From positions 16,419 to 80,418 of the forward strand of contig CAJWXP010000004.1 of assembly GCA_913049785.1 (NCBI GenBank): a stretch of DNA of 64,000 bases, in the 5' to 3' direction. The stretch is from an uncultured Dehalococcoidia bacterium. GTDB taxonomy: Bacteria; Chloroflexota; Dehalococcoidia; Lucifugimonadales; UBA1127. The notes under the pieces are model-generated. The model did no database searches. It was given only the letters and a program-made list of their open reading frames with translations, and was not told the origin of the DNA. Shown here piece after piece: positions 39,440 to 50,020 of this stretch (position 1 is the first letter of the stretch; each line of letters starts with the position of its first letter). Position numbers and translations under genes: made by a program.

Positions 39440-39572
39440 CCGGCCGTCCCTTCCTCAATTTCTTCACTCATAACTTATCGACGTGATTAAAATCACATAA
39501 CCTATAAATGGATAGCTGAGGGGTAGTGATGATCAGGAGGGATTTGTGGCGCGACTACTCAAGGGGGGTAGG

Positions 39573-39610
39573 GCAGGGTACATCCTGCACCTCTATGCCT
39601 GGCGGTTACC
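39573..39610 (+). repeat. stop-centred palindromic repeat family, copy F (not at a recognised + strand gene end)
   Basis: GCAGGGTACATCCTGCACCTCTATGCCTGGCGGTTACC. Confidence 0.6.
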
Positions 39611-39681
39611 AAAGGTAGTTCATGAGGAGTTTGCCTTGCCCTGATCCTCCAAATCGAAGGAGGTCCGTCGGTAGTGCTCGC

Positions 39682-40437
39682 CTAACCCTTGCCCTTGGAG
39701 CCGTTCAGACTCGGCACCAGCGACTTGAAGTACTCGTACGCATGGGAGGCGCGACGCGTCCAATCAGGGAGCCATTCCTCAGCGTAACCGTCTGGCAGGG
39801 GCGTCGGCGTGCCCACGATGGTCGCAATCAACTGCATGATGGCGGCGCGTTCAAGGTAGATCGTGTTGGTGACCGCGTGGTCGATGGACTCCCCTACCAC
39901 CACAACGCCGTGCCCTCGCAGCAGCACGCCGGTGCGGTCGCCCAGGCAGTCGGCCACAGCCTCGCCATCCTCTCGCGTCGTGATGAGTCGCGGGTGCGGG
40001 AAGATGGGCGTCTCCGGCGCAAAGGGGATCGACTGGTTATACAGCGGGATGATGGGAGTATTCCCAGCTCCTATAGACGTCGCGATGATCTGGTGGGTGT
40101 GGACCACGGAGTTGACGTCGGGTCGGGCGAGCATGATGGCAACGTGGATCATCGCCTCACGCGGAGGCAGCGGCGCGACGATCGTCCGGCCCTTCTGCAG
40201 GCTGGGGTTCCACTGGCTACCGGTCCCTGATGCGTATGCCTCAAGGTCCACCACGACGATGTCCTTGGCAGTGACCTGGTTATGGGCCTTCAGCACAGGC
40301 TTGATGAGCATCTGGTTGGTGCCCGGGATGCGAGCGCTGACGTGGCCGTGGAAGTCCACCAGACCTTCATGATCAAGGATATGAGAACTCTCTGCCACCT
40401 GTTTCTTGAGCCTGTTTATCTCCGCCTGCGATGCCAT
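39682..40437 (-). CDS. class II aldolase/adducin family protein (paralog 2)
   Basis: start MASQAEINRLKKQVAE; VVHTHQIIATSIG, GVLLRGHGVVVVG. Confidence 0.88.
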   Translation of the reverse strand: MASQAEINRLKKQVAESSHILDHEGLVDFHGHVSARIPGTNQMLIKPVLKAHNQVTAKDIVVVDLEAYASGTGSQWNPSLQKGRTIVAPLPPREAMIHVAIMLARPDVNSVVHTHQIIATSIGAGNTPIIPLYNQSIPFAPETPIFPHPRLITTREDGEAVADCLGDRTGVLLRGHGVVVVGESIDHAVTNTIYLERAAIMQLIATIVGTPTPLPDGYAEEWLPDWTRRASHAYEYFKSLVPSLNGSKGKG

Positions 40438-40527
40438 GCTCTGCCCCTCTCCATATCCAAATGTTCCGGCAAGGCTAACACACTCCCGCCGAGGGTATGC
40501 CGCCCTGATAAACCCCAACCATGAAAT

Positions 40528-40559
40528 AAAAGGGGTGGACTCAATGAGCCCACCCCTTT
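40528..40559. terminator. terminator hairpin
   Basis: AAAGGGGTGG...CCCACCCCTTT. Confidence 0.55.
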
Positions 40560-40582
40560 GTCGTATCGAATTATCAGACGGT

Positions 40583-41581
40583 CTAGCGGTCTCTGGGGAG
40601 GTCCTCTCCAGTGAATGCGAAGGTTGAACCCAAACCACGCTCTTTCGCCCACTCGTACGCCCACGTCGCCAGGAAGAGGTCATGGACGTTGCCGCCTGTG
40701 AGGTCGTAGATCACCGTGTCGTCGGGCTTACGACGGACATCAGCAGTGCCGTCCATGATGGGGCCAAGCTCCGTGACATCGTCCTTGGAAAAGAGGCCCT
40801 TCTCAATGAGGCCGCTGTACGGTGGTCTTGGTGCCGGCTCCTCCGCCAGTGCGTGCCAGCTGACCGTTGCCACGCGTGATTGCAGCACGAACTCCTCAGT
40901 GAGCTGGCTGGCAGCCATAGAGATGACCAGCGCGCCGGGCTTCACCCAGGGTATCTCCAGCAGTGGCTCTTTCACATCGAAGTGGCCGGGGGCACACAGA
41001 TCCACGATGTCCGCGTCCGTCACTGCCTCTTCAATTGAACCCACGGCTTCCACGTCTATGCCATGGATCTCAGACATTCTGGCAGCAAAGGACTCACGGT
41101 TGGCCACCGTTGGGCTGTACACGCGAATCAACTCCAGGCCAGGGACAGTGTTCTTGATGGACTGCACCTGAGGCGGCGCCTGCCATCCGGAACCCAGGAG
41201 TCCCATTACCTTGGCTCCCTTGGGGGCCAGGTATTTTGCAGCGACACCTGCAATGGCACCCACGCGCAGCGAATTCAGGACGCCGTAGTCCATCAGCGCC
41301 ATCATCGATCGAGTGGTGCCATCGAAGAGCATGAACGCCCGGGTGTGCGGCGGGTTGCCGAAGAGTCGAAGGCCCGTCAGCGTCTCTGTCCCCGCTGCCA
41401 TCGCAACGCGCAGTCCCTCAAACTCGCCAGGGTTCCTATCCACCATTCCCTGGAAACGGGTCTTTCCCTGATCGTGGGCCCGGATTGCGCGTTCTACACA
41501 GTCAATGGGGCCGCCGGCGTAGGTGGGGTCTTCTCGCAGAGGTCGGAAGTCATTATCAGAGAGCATCAATACATCTGGCAT
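40583..41581 (-). CDS. ornithine cyclodeaminase/mu-crystallin family protein
   Basis: RVGAIAGVAAKYLAPKGAKVMGLLGSGWQA, DIVDLCAPGHFD. Confidence 0.85.
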   Translation of the reverse strand: MPDVLMLSDNDFRPLREDPTYAGGPIDCVERAIRAHDQGKTRFQGMVDRNPGEFEGLRVAMAAGTETLTGLRLFGNPPHTRAFMLFDGTTRSMMALMDYGVLNSLRVGAIAGVAAKYLAPKGAKVMGLLGSGWQAPPQVQSIKNTVPGLELIRVYSPTVANRESFAARMSEIHGIDVEAVGSIEEAVTDADIVDLCAPGHFDVKEPLLEIPWVKPGALVISMAASQLTEEFVLQSRVATVSWHALAEEPAPRPPYSGLIEKGLFSKDDVTELGPIMDGTADVRRKPDDTVIYDLTGGNVHDLFLATWAYEWAKERGLGSTFAFTGEDLPRDR

Positions 41582-41743
41582 AGTGGGGGGAGTATACACC
41601 CACTCCACAAACCACAAACACCACATTTATGCCTCACTGAGATTTTGTTTATGCCAGAGCCCACGCGCCCGTAGCTAATGGACAGGCTACGCCCCTCCCC
41701 CTACACTGCTGAGCAGTCTTCAGTGTGACCCAAGGGGAGTGGA

Positions 41744-43027
41744 GTGCTCAGCGGGCTACCAACATCCTTCCAAACAAACTTAGGCCGTGGCATGTTCTAC
41801 GGCTGGCGCATCGTGTTGTTGTTATCGCTCACGCGGTTTGTGGCGTCGGGCGTCGGCATGAACGCTCGCAGCCTTCTGGTGCTTCCTCTAGAAAAGGACC
41901 TGGGGGTTACCAGGGCAGAGATATCCCTCATGTTCACGGTAGAGGCACTGGTCATCGCCGCTACGGCACCTCTGGGCGGCTGGCTGATGGACCGCTATGG
42001 CGCCAGGCGAATCATGGTAGTAGGGCTCCTCATCTCCACTGGCGGTTTCTTCCTTCTTTCCATCGCGCAGTCGCTCTGGCAGGTCATCGTCATCATTGCG
42101 CTGCCCCTGGGGCTGGCCTACAACTGGTCCATCCTGAATGCAGGCGCGCCCATCCTCAACAACTGGTTCAACCTGAAGAAAGCGAAAGCGATTGCGTTGC
42201 TCAGCGTGTTCCACGGTGCGGGGGCTGCGTTGCTACCATTGATGGCGCTGGGTATCTCCACCTTTGGCTGGCGGTGGGCTACTGCCATTGGCGGGATCGC
42301 CTTCATCACGGCTGCGCTACCGTCCATGATCTTCACTCGAAGCACCCCTGAAGAGATGGGCCTGACGCCTGACGGGATAGAGCAAGCCACTCCGCATTCT
42401 CCCGGCCAATCCGGTGCAGGCGCAGAGGGTACGGACTTGCGAGAAGCCATGGGGAAGCCCTTCTTTTGGGTTTTGGGCATCGGCACGGCGTGCATGCTCT
42501 TTGCGAACTTGAGCGTCATCGCCCACTTCGTCGCGATCCTGGTCTCCAAAGGCTCCACCGAGTCCACGGGGGCTGCTCTCTTGAGCGTGCAGTTCGTAAT
42601 GGCCGTCCCATTCGTGATCATAGGCGGTTGGGCAACGGACCGGTTCGGCGGTGCGAAGGTGCTGGTAGGGGTCATGGTGGGAGTGACTGCCGGAGTGGCC
42701 GTCCTGTTATGGGCCACAGACATCTGGTCATACGTCATCGCCACGGTGCTGCTTGCTTCCGGAGGGGCAGTCTGGCCTGTCCTGTGGGCGGGGTTAGGTT
42801 ACGTGTACGGGAGAGCCCACTACAACGTGATCCGCCTGTCCATCTACTCCATCCTCATCCTTGGTATGTCCACGGGACCGTTCTTCGCGGGGCTTTCATT
42901 CGACCGCACTGGCGACTACTCGGCATGGTTGACGACGCTGCTATTTGTCTGCGCCGCAGGTATCCTGACGTTGATTGTCGCCGCATGGGCTGAGGGGTCT
43001 GCCAGCAAGAAGCCTCAACGCGCCTGA
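41744..43027 (+). CDS. MFS transporter (monocarboxylate transporter-like)
   Basis: MFYGWRIVLLLSLTRFVASGVGMNARSLLVLPLEKDLG..., DRYGARRIM. Confidence 0.88.
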   Translation: MLSGLPTSFQTNLGRGMFYGWRIVLLLSLTRFVASGVGMNARSLLVLPLEKDLGVTRAEISLMFTVEALVIAATAPLGGWLMDRYGARRIMVVGLLISTGGFFLLSIAQSLWQVIVIIALPLGLAYNWSILNAGAPILNNWFNLKKAKAIALLSVFHGAGAALLPLMALGISTFGWRWATAIGGIAFITAALPSMIFTRSTPEEMGLTPDGIEQATPHSPGQSGAGAEGTDLREAMGKPFFWVLGIGTACMLFANLSVIAHFVAILVSKGSTESTGAALLSVQFVMAVPFVIIGGWATDRFGGAKVLVGVMVGVTAGVAVLLWATDIWSYVIATVLLASGGAVWPVLWAGLGYVYGRAHYNVIRLSIYSILILGMSTGPFFAGLSFDRTGDYSAWLTTLLFVCAAGILTLIVAAWAEGSASKKPQRA

Positions 43028-43052
43028 TCCCTGCTACACTGCCTCGATTGAT

Positions 43053-44375
43053 ATGGAAGAACGCGCAACATCGTCCCCCACAAAAATGTTCCACGGATGG
43101 TGGATCGTCGCCACGTCGTTCGTAGGCGCAGGTGTGGGCATGGGCATCGGCGGAGTGGGCCTTGGGGTATTCGTCGAACCGATGACAGAAGACCTTGGCT
43201 GGTCCCGGGCGGCAATGGCCGGGGTGTTCATCATCAGAGCCATTGTGATGGGGGTGCTTGGCCCTCTATTGGGGCCGCTGGTAGACAGGCGAATGGGAGC
43301 GCAGACGCTCTACGTCTCGGGCGGTTTCATAGCCGGAGCAAGCATCATGATGCTTGCTCGAGTCGACACCATCTGGCAGTTCTATATTCTTTTCGGCATC
43401 GGTTGGAGCGTGGGTCAGCTAGCCTTTGGCGGCAACCTGCTCACCGGGCCCATCGTAGCCAAGTGGTTCATCCGCAAACGTGGCCGTGCAATGGGCATGT
43501 ACACCATGGGCATCCCCGTTGGCTCCATCGTGTTCGTGCCGATCAATGCTGTCCTGGTGACCACCTTCGGCTGGGAGACATCTTGGATCATCCTGGGTTT
43601 GACCACGTGGGTCCTGACGATCCCGCTGGCAGCGTTCACCATGCGTCGACAACCAGAAGACATGGGCTTGCACACCGACGGGGACTCCGACGATGAACAC
43701 GAACGAGCGTTGGCTCAGCATGCTGGTTTGACCGCTGCCCTTCATCGCGTTGACTGGACGCTTTCTCAAGCGCTACGGACCCCTACCCTCTATGTCCTGC
43801 TGGTAGCCTTTTTGTTCATGGGGATGGCGATGGGCATCTTCACCATCCACCAGATCCCGGCGATCACGGACAAGGGTTACAGCCTTGGTATTGCCACCGC
43901 GGTGAGCATCACGCTCTCTTCGTGCTCACTGATGGTGAAACCCATAGTCGGCTTTTTATCGGAGAGGATGCCGCCCAGGTTTCTAGCATCGGTCTGCTTT
44001 TCCCTTGGAGCCTCCAGCCTCGTAGTGCTGGGACTGGCAGACACGTTATACTTGCTCTTCCTGTTTGCGGTGCTCTACGGGTTTGGTGCTGGCGCCGCCG
44101 CGGTATTCCAGAACGTCATCTGGGCCGATTATTACGGTCGCAGGCACCTGGGAGCGATACGCGGAATGATCGCTCCCATCACCGCTATGGGAGGTGGTAT
44201 CAGTCCCTTCATTGCAGGGTGGATGTTCGATAGGACAGGGAGCTACGACACCATCCTGTTCACGATGGGCGCTGGGGCGTTCGTCTCGGCCGGGCTGATG
44301 TTGCTGGCCAGGCCCCCCAGGGCGCGTTTCGAAGAGCTGGAGCCAAGCAGCACGACCCCAAATGATCGACGATAG
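43053..44375 (+). CDS. MFS transporter (monocarboxylate transporter-like)
   Basis: MFHGWWIVATSFVGAGVGMGIGGVGLGVFVEPMTEDLGWSR. Confidence 0.88.
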   Translation: MEERATSSPTKMFHGWWIVATSFVGAGVGMGIGGVGLGVFVEPMTEDLGWSRAAMAGVFIIRAIVMGVLGPLLGPLVDRRMGAQTLYVSGGFIAGASIMMLARVDTIWQFYILFGIGWSVGQLAFGGNLLTGPIVAKWFIRKRGRAMGMYTMGIPVGSIVFVPINAVLVTTFGWETSWIILGLTTWVLTIPLAAFTMRRQPEDMGLHTDGDSDDEHERALAQHAGLTAALHRVDWTLSQALRTPTLYVLLVAFLFMGMAMGIFTIHQIPAITDKGYSLGIATAVSITLSSCSLMVKPIVGFLSERMPPRFLASVCFSLGASSLVVLGLADTLYLLFLFAVLYGFGAGAAAVFQNVIWADYYGRRHLGAIRGMIAPITAMGGGISPFIAGWMFDRTGSYDTILFTMGAGAFVSAGLMLLARPPRARFEELEPSSTTPNDRR

Positions 44376-44430
44376 CGCTTAGAGACCCGTTGGATCAGGT
44401 TTAGCAAAATTACGGCTACGTGAGGTAATC

Positions 44431-45714
44431 ATGACAACGCCATCAGAGACCGCCTTCACCATAGACACCTCCAGTATCAAGTACGGCGTGGGGGTAACGC
44501 GGGAGGTCGGCTATGAGATCAACCGCATGGGCGTAAAACGGGTCATGGTTATCACTGACCCCAAGCTCACGGACAGTGCTCCTGTGGCAACCGTCATGGA
44601 ATCGATTCGCGCGGCTGGCGTGGACCCTGTGTTGTTCGATCAGGTGAGCGTGGAGCCCACGGACATCTCCATGAAGCAGGCCATCGCCTTTGCTACCGCG
44701 GGCAACTTCGATGGCTACGTGGCCGTCGGTGGCGGCTCGAGCATCGACACGGCAAAGACGGCGAACCTGTACGCGACCTACCCTGCGAACTTCCTTGTGT
44801 ACGTCAATGCGCCCATCGGCGAGGGGAGGCTGGTGCCCGGGCCGCTGAAGCCGTTGATCGCCATCCCAACCACCACGGGAACAGGCAGCGAAACGACAGG
44901 CGTAGCCATTTTCGATTTCCTGGAGATGAAGGCGAAAACGGGTATCGCGGATCGGGTCCTTCGACCTGACATGGGGCTCATCGACCCTGAAAATACACGC
45001 AACCTGCCCGGGATGGTGGTGGCTTGCAGCGGCTTTGATGTGCTGTCCCACGCGCTGGAGTCGTTCACCGCGTTGCCGTTCGACCAGCGATCTGCGCCGG
45101 AACACCCGGGCGCCAGGCCATCGTACCAGGGCTCCAACCCCATCAGCGATATCTGGGCGTTAAAAGCCGCCGAGATGGGGGCCAAGTACATCGTCAGGGC
45201 CGCTCAGGACCCCACGGACCATGAGGCGAGGGGTCAGATGCTTCTGGCTGCAACGTATGCGGGCATCGGGTTCGGAAACGCCGGATGCCACGTCCCTCAC
45301 GGCATGTCGTACGCGGTCTCCGGCATGGTGAAAGAGTTCGTGGCTGAAGGGTACCCCGTGAACCACCCGCTCGTTCCCCACGGTATGTCGGTCATCTTGA
45401 ATGCGCCGGCAGTGTTCCGGTTCACCGCCCCCACAAACCCGCAACGACATCTCCAGATAGCGGGAGTCATGGGGGCGGACATCGCCGATGCCACAGACGA
45501 GGATGCGGGTGAGGTCTTGTCCGGGCTACTCAGCAAGTTGATACAGACCCTTGGGCTGCCTAACGGCCTGGGCGCTGTGGGCTACGAACCTGACGATGTG
45601 ACCGATCTAACCACCGGAACGATGCCCCAGCAGCGGGTGTTGCGCATCTCCCCTCGGCCTGTCACGGACAGCGACATCCGTCAGTTATTCCTTGATTCTT
45701 TGCGCATCTGGTAA
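44431..45714 (+). CDS. iron-containing alcohol dehydrogenase (hydroxyacid-oxoacid transhydrogenase-like)
   Basis: VGGGSSIDTAKTANLYATYP, PTTTGTGSETTG, GFGNAGCHVPHGMSYAVSG. Confidence 0.9.
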   Translation: MTTPSETAFTIDTSSIKYGVGVTREVGYEINRMGVKRVMVITDPKLTDSAPVATVMESIRAAGVDPVLFDQVSVEPTDISMKQAIAFATAGNFDGYVAVGGGSSIDTAKTANLYATYPANFLVYVNAPIGEGRLVPGPLKPLIAIPTTTGTGSETTGVAIFDFLEMKAKTGIADRVLRPDMGLIDPENTRNLPGMVVACSGFDVLSHALESFTALPFDQRSAPEHPGARPSYQGSNPISDIWALKAAEMGAKYIVRAAQDPTDHEARGQMLLAATYAGIGFGNAGCHVPHGMSYAVSGMVKEFVAEGYPVNHPLVPHGMSVILNAPAVFRFTAPTNPQRHLQIAGVMGADIADATDEDAGEVLSGLLSKLIQTLGLPNGLGAVGYEPDDVTDLTTGTMPQQRVLRISPRPVTDSDIRQLFLDSLRIW

Positions 45715-45718
45715 TGCC

Positions 45719-47032
45719 TCAACCGCTAGGTTCCCTCGACTCTGGCGCTGCCTCCAGGGTTTCCACCGGTATTTTGGGAGGGGCGGCAAGCATAAAGACT
45801 GCACCGGTGAAGGCATAGCCGATCATCACTGCCACAAAGATCAAGAAATAAGAGCCCATCGCGTCATAGGCTATTCCCACCGCCAAAGGGCCCACTGCTG
45901 AGGTCAGCCCCTGGAACGGACGCATGTACCCGGTAATCGCGCCGATATGCTCCCTACCGAAGTAGTTCGCCACGATCAACGGTCTGAGGATGAACGATCC
46001 CCCCATGGTCAGGCCAAAGAAGATCACGAAGAAGAAGAGCATGAAGGGCCCCAGCACGTAGATAAGGGCCATCACACTGATAGCCGTCAACAATGACTGG
46101 ATGACTATGAGATGTCGTATGGAATGCTGGTCGGCCAGGGTGCCCCAGATGATTCGAGCGGTGACAGAACAGACTCCGTACACAGAAATTGCCAGGGTGG
46201 CTGTCTTCGTTGAGAAACCCTCGCCCTCCAGGTACGGAATCCAATTTGCCTGGAAGCCCTGTTGTCCCAGGCCGCCCAGGGCAACGGCAAATATGATGAG
46301 CCAGAACGCCGGTGTATGAAGGGCCTGCCTCCCGGTGAAGCTGAACTCCCTGCCCGATCTCCTGGCAGATTGATTCGATGTAGTAGGTGCTGCCTGCTCT
46401 GGCACCTCTGCTATGCCGTCTGGATGTAGCCCCATGTCCTCTGGCCTTGTTTTCACAAGGAAGGAGAGGGGAACCAACAGCACCAGGGCCAGAACACCCA
46501 GGAAGAACCACGCATCGCGCCACCCCAGCCAGGTGATCAACCCCAGAATGGCGATAGGAAAGACGAGCGGGCCTGTGCCTCCGCCCATCGACGCGATTCC
46601 TAGCGCAAATCCCCGCTTGCGGACGAACCATTTGGGAAGGATGGTCTGGGTCAGGATGCCGCCAGCGCCTAAAGCCCCAATGGAGCCAAATACCCCGAAA
46701 AAGAGGTAGAACTCCCAGAGGCTGTCCACGTACTTCAGCGCTATAAGAGATATTCCCAGGATGATGGACCCGGCAAGCATCAATACCCTTGGGCCATTCT
46801 TGGTGTCACGCCATGGGCCGACAACGGGCGATAGCAGGCCGGTCAGTGCCGTGCGGATGGTCAGTGCCGCCATGAACGACGTTCGGGACCAGCCAAGCTC
46901 GTCCCCCATGGGGCTGACGAAGACGCTCACACCCCAAATGCCAATGCCCGTCTGGAATGCGCCGCTTATCAGGGAGACGCCTACCAGATACCAGCCATAG
47001 AAAATCTTGTGGCTCTCTGTCCTAGTTTCCAT
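45719..47032 (-). CDS. MFS transporter (monocarboxylate transporter-like)
   Basis: IFYGWYLVGVSLISGAFQTGIGIWGVSVFVSPMGDELGWSR. Confidence 0.88.
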   Translation of the reverse strand: METRTESHKIFYGWYLVGVSLISGAFQTGIGIWGVSVFVSPMGDELGWSRTSFMAALTIRTALTGLLSPVVGPWRDTKNGPRVLMLAGSIILGISLIALKYVDSLWEFYLFFGVFGSIGALGAGGILTQTILPKWFVRKRGFALGIASMGGGTGPLVFPIAILGLITWLGWRDAWFFLGVLALVLLVPLSFLVKTRPEDMGLHPDGIAEVPEQAAPTTSNQSARRSGREFSFTGRQALHTPAFWLIIFAVALGGLGQQGFQANWIPYLEGEGFSTKTATLAISVYGVCSVTARIIWGTLADQHSIRHLIVIQSLLTAISVMALIYVLGPFMLFFFVIFFGLTMGGSFILRPLIVANYFGREHIGAITGYMRPFQGLTSAVGPLAVGIAYDAMGSYFLIFVAVMIGYAFTGAVFMLAAPPKIPVETLEAAPESREPSG

Positions 47033-47064
47033 TGCCTCATTATCGGCAGCAGATATCCACTGCC

Positions 47065-47550
47065 CTATGAAATCGAAAGATCGTTAATGAACGAGCAATT
47101 GGGGATCTTGGCCAGCTCGGTCGGGGCCATCTTGACCTTGGACATCCTATTGCCAGAGCCCACAATGATGTACGGCTGAGCCTTTAGCGCTTCATCGACA
47201 TACAAAGGCAGGTCAGCAGGGAGGCCGAAGACGGTCACGCCACCGATCTCCATCCCGGTGAGCTCCCGGGTCTCATCCGCAGAGGCGAAAGACAGGCGTG
47301 AAGCCCCCATCAAACGCTTCACCACGTGGTTGACATCCAACTTCGTCGATGCCTGCACAAGACAGGCGCTATAAACCTTCTCGCCTCGAGTGGACGTGAC
47401 GATGATGGTGTTGGCACTGGTCTCCAGCGGGTACCCGTACTCCCGGCAGAACTCCGCGGTGTCTGCGAACGCAGGGTCGCACGGGATGATCTCATGGGTG
47501 ATAGCCAGCGAAGCGAGAGCTTCAGCGACGTTGGGGTGCGGTTCGTTCAT
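47065..47550 (-). CDS. YbaK/EbsC family aminoacyl-tRNA deacylase-like protein
   Basis: MNEPHPNVAEALASLAITHEIIPCDP..., KRLMGASRLSFASADETRELTGMEIGGVTVFGLP. Confidence 0.85.
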   Translation of the reverse strand: MNEPHPNVAEALASLAITHEIIPCDPAFADTAEFCREYGYPLETSANTIIVTSTRGEKVYSACLVQASTKLDVNHVVKRLMGASRLSFASADETRELTGMEIGGVTVFGLPADLPLYVDEALKAQPYIIVGSGNRMSKVKMAPTELAKIPNCSFINDLSIS

Positions 47551-47732
47551 GGGTGTTCCCGGGCCACTCCTCACGGTAATAGCGTTGAGTGTACGGTCGA
47601 CCACGAGGCTGTCAACCCGATGTGTCCGCCCAAACCCCGTGAACAAGCTCGATTTTACCCTGGCAACCAGACCTCCCGGTGCCATACCATGCTCATCGAT
47701 ACCCCCACGCAACGAGAGGTAACACCTAGCCA

Positions 47733-48614
47733 ATGAAGATCCATGTCATTGATGGCACATACGAATTGTATCGAGCGCACTTCTCCACACCGCCAAGCCA
47801 GTCGCCAGACGGTCGACCGGTAGCGGCGGTGAAGGGCCTCATGCGCTCCATGTTGAACCTGCTGCGTCAGGACGATGTGACCCACGTGGCCTGCGCGTTC
47901 GACCACGTCGTGGAGTCGTTCCGCAACGATATGTTCGATGGGTACAAAGACGGCCGTGAGGTGCCTGAAGACCTCCAAGGCCAGTTCGGGCTTGCAGAGC
48001 AGGCTGTTGCCGCACTGGGCATCGTGATTTGGCCGATGAACGAGTATGAGGCAGACGACGCCTTAGCCACCGCTGCTGCACGATGGGGCGTCCACCCTCA
48101 GGTAGACCAGGTGGTCATCTGCTCCCCTGACAAAGACCTGACCCAGATGGTCAAAGGCCAGCAGGTGGTGTGTCTGGACAGGCGACAATCGATCGTGTAC
48201 GACGATGCAGGCGTGGTGGAGAAGTTCGGCGTGGAGCCTGCTTCCATACCTGACTACCTGGGGCTGATGGGTGACAGTTCAGACGGTTTTCCCGGCATAC
48301 CCAGGTGGGGCGCAAAGACCGCCTCACAGCTACTCGCGCAGTACAACCACATTGAGAATATCCCGTTGGACAGTTCCGAGTGGACGGTGAAGGTCCGCGG
48401 TGCGGAAGCGGTGGCAGCCAGCCTAAAAGAGAACTATGAAAAGGCGTTGTTCTATCGCGAATTGGCGACGCTCCGCACCGATGTGATGCTGGCGGAGACT
48501 CTTGAGCAGCTAATGTGGCAGGGTGTGAACCGGGGCCGGTTTGACGCTCTCTCCAACGAGTACGGGTTCTCCGCTGACATGATCCGAACCCATGAATGGA
48601 ACGAACGCACCTAA
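47733..48614 (+). CDS. stand-alone 5'-3' exonuclease (PolA N-terminal/flap nuclease-like)
   Basis: IHVIDGTYELYRAHF, EYEADDALATAAAR, SPDKDLTQMV, GDSSDGFPGIPRWGAKTA. Confidence 0.88.
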   Translation: MKIHVIDGTYELYRAHFSTPPSQSPDGRPVAAVKGLMRSMLNLLRQDDVTHVACAFDHVVESFRNDMFDGYKDGREVPEDLQGQFGLAEQAVAALGIVIWPMNEYEADDALATAAARWGVHPQVDQVVICSPDKDLTQMVKGQQVVCLDRRQSIVYDDAGVVEKFGVEPASIPDYLGLMGDSSDGFPGIPRWGAKTASQLLAQYNHIENIPLDSSEWTVKVRGAEAVAASLKENYEKALFYRELATLRTDVMLAETLEQLMWQGVNRGRFDALSNEYGFSADMIRTHEWNERT

Positions 48615-48682
48615 AGGCTCTCGCCCCCAAGTGCGTTCGTAATTCGCCTATGCACATGTGACCAGCCGTTGGACTCTATCTA

Positions 48683-49966
48683 TTATTCCGTCGCTACCGC
48701 AAGCTCACCATTCGCCTCAAGGAAATCCGTAAAGTCGCTCTGTGGCGCGGTGAAGTCGATGCTCCGAACCTTGTAGAGGTCACCGTGGGTCGCTGCGACC
48801 GGCTCAATCCCCTCCTGCAGGTCCTTGGCCATCTGGATGAGACGCCGACGTGCCGTGATGATGGCCTTATCGGTCGTGCCCAGGTGCTCACCCTCTCGGT
48901 TGGAGATCAACCCCATGCTCTGGGTCATTGCCATGTCCTGATGTCGGATACCTTCGATGCCTGTGAAGCTCCGCTCACGCTGAACGGTTCTATCCATCAG
49001 GAAATCGTTCTCCGGGTTCGCTTCCATCCGGAAGGTATCTGTTATTGAACCGTCCGGCAACGTGTGTGTCGTCGGAAAGATCTTGAACTTGGAGCGTCCG
49101 AGGCTCCGCTGCTCCTGAGTAAGTGGTGCTTCCGGATTGTAGGAGTACTCAAAGGCTGAGATGTGCTCATCGTCCTGGGGGAAGTACATGTGCCCACCCC
49201 TAGGCCAGGAGTTGTTTGCAATCAAAGAATACGCAGGGAGCAGCCACTGGGTTACCCTCCACCAGCTAGCATCACCGGTCTCACCGGCGTCGCGCCTGGC
49301 GCCGTAGATGAATCCATAGTCTGTCTCTTTGATGGTCAGGTCAGGGGCACCCTTCTTGCTTCCAGCAAACTGTGCTTCAGTTGCACGCTGGCCCTTCTCA
49401 AAGGTGCTGTGGAGGTAGTTGATGTGGGCCGAGTCGATCTCGCCTTCCACGGCCTGCATGAAGTTGCTGTCCTGGGTCCAGCGAGTCACCATGCGGTGGC
49501 TGTCAGGAACCCGAGCCCACTCAAACTGGGGAAGCTCAGGTTTGAGGTCTGCCGGCCCCATATAGGCCCAGATGACGCTGCCAAACTCCTGAGTGGGGTA
49601 GGCCGTGATCTTGACCTTGTCTTTAAAGTTGCTCTCTGCGGGCTCTGACGGCATGTCCACGCAGTTACCGTCGATGTCGAACTTCCATCCGTGGTAGACG
49701 CACCGAAGTCCGCATTCCTCGTTCCGTCCGAAGAATAGGCTAGCTCTGCGATGGGGGCAGAAATTATCTACCAGGCCAACGTTTCCGTTGGTGTCACGGA
49801 ACGCTACCAGGTTTTCGCTTAGGACCTTCAATCGGATAGGAGGGCAGTCCGGCTCAGGGAGCTCTTCTGCCAACGCCACAGGAATCCAGAACCGTCGAAA
49901 CAGGTCTCCCATTGGGGTTCCCGGGCCTGTCTGGGTAAGGATATCGTTATCGTACGCTGAAAGCAT
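48683..49966 (-). CDS. Rieske aromatic ring-hydroxylating oxygenase alpha subunit (paralog 4)
   Basis: start MLSAYDNDILTQTGPGTPMG inside ORF 48683..50020; CPHRRASLFFGRNEECGLRCVYHGWKF; EGEIDSAHINYLH. Confidence 0.93.
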   Translation of the reverse strand: MLSAYDNDILTQTGPGTPMGDLFRRFWIPVALAEELPEPDCPPIRLKVLSENLVAFRDTNGNVGLVDNFCPHRRASLFFGRNEECGLRCVYHGWKFDIDGNCVDMPSEPAESNFKDKVKITAYPTQEFGSVIWAYMGPADLKPELPQFEWARVPDSHRMVTRWTQDSNFMQAVEGEIDSAHINYLHSTFEKGQRATEAQFAGSKKGAPDLTIKETDYGFIYGARRDAGETGDASWWRVTQWLLPAYSLIANNSWPRGGHMYFPQDDEHISAFEYSYNPEAPLTQEQRSLGRSKFKIFPTTHTLPDGSITDTFRMEANPENDFLMDRTVQRERSFTGIEGIRHQDMAMTQSMGLISNREGEHLGTTDKAIITARRRLIQMAKDLQEGIEPVAATHGDLYKVRSIDFTAPQSDFTDFLEANGELAVATE

Positions 49967-50020
49967 GCTTTTCTCCTTATCGCTGAGGGTTATAAGCTGG
50001 GTATTTTCCGCTACTGACAC

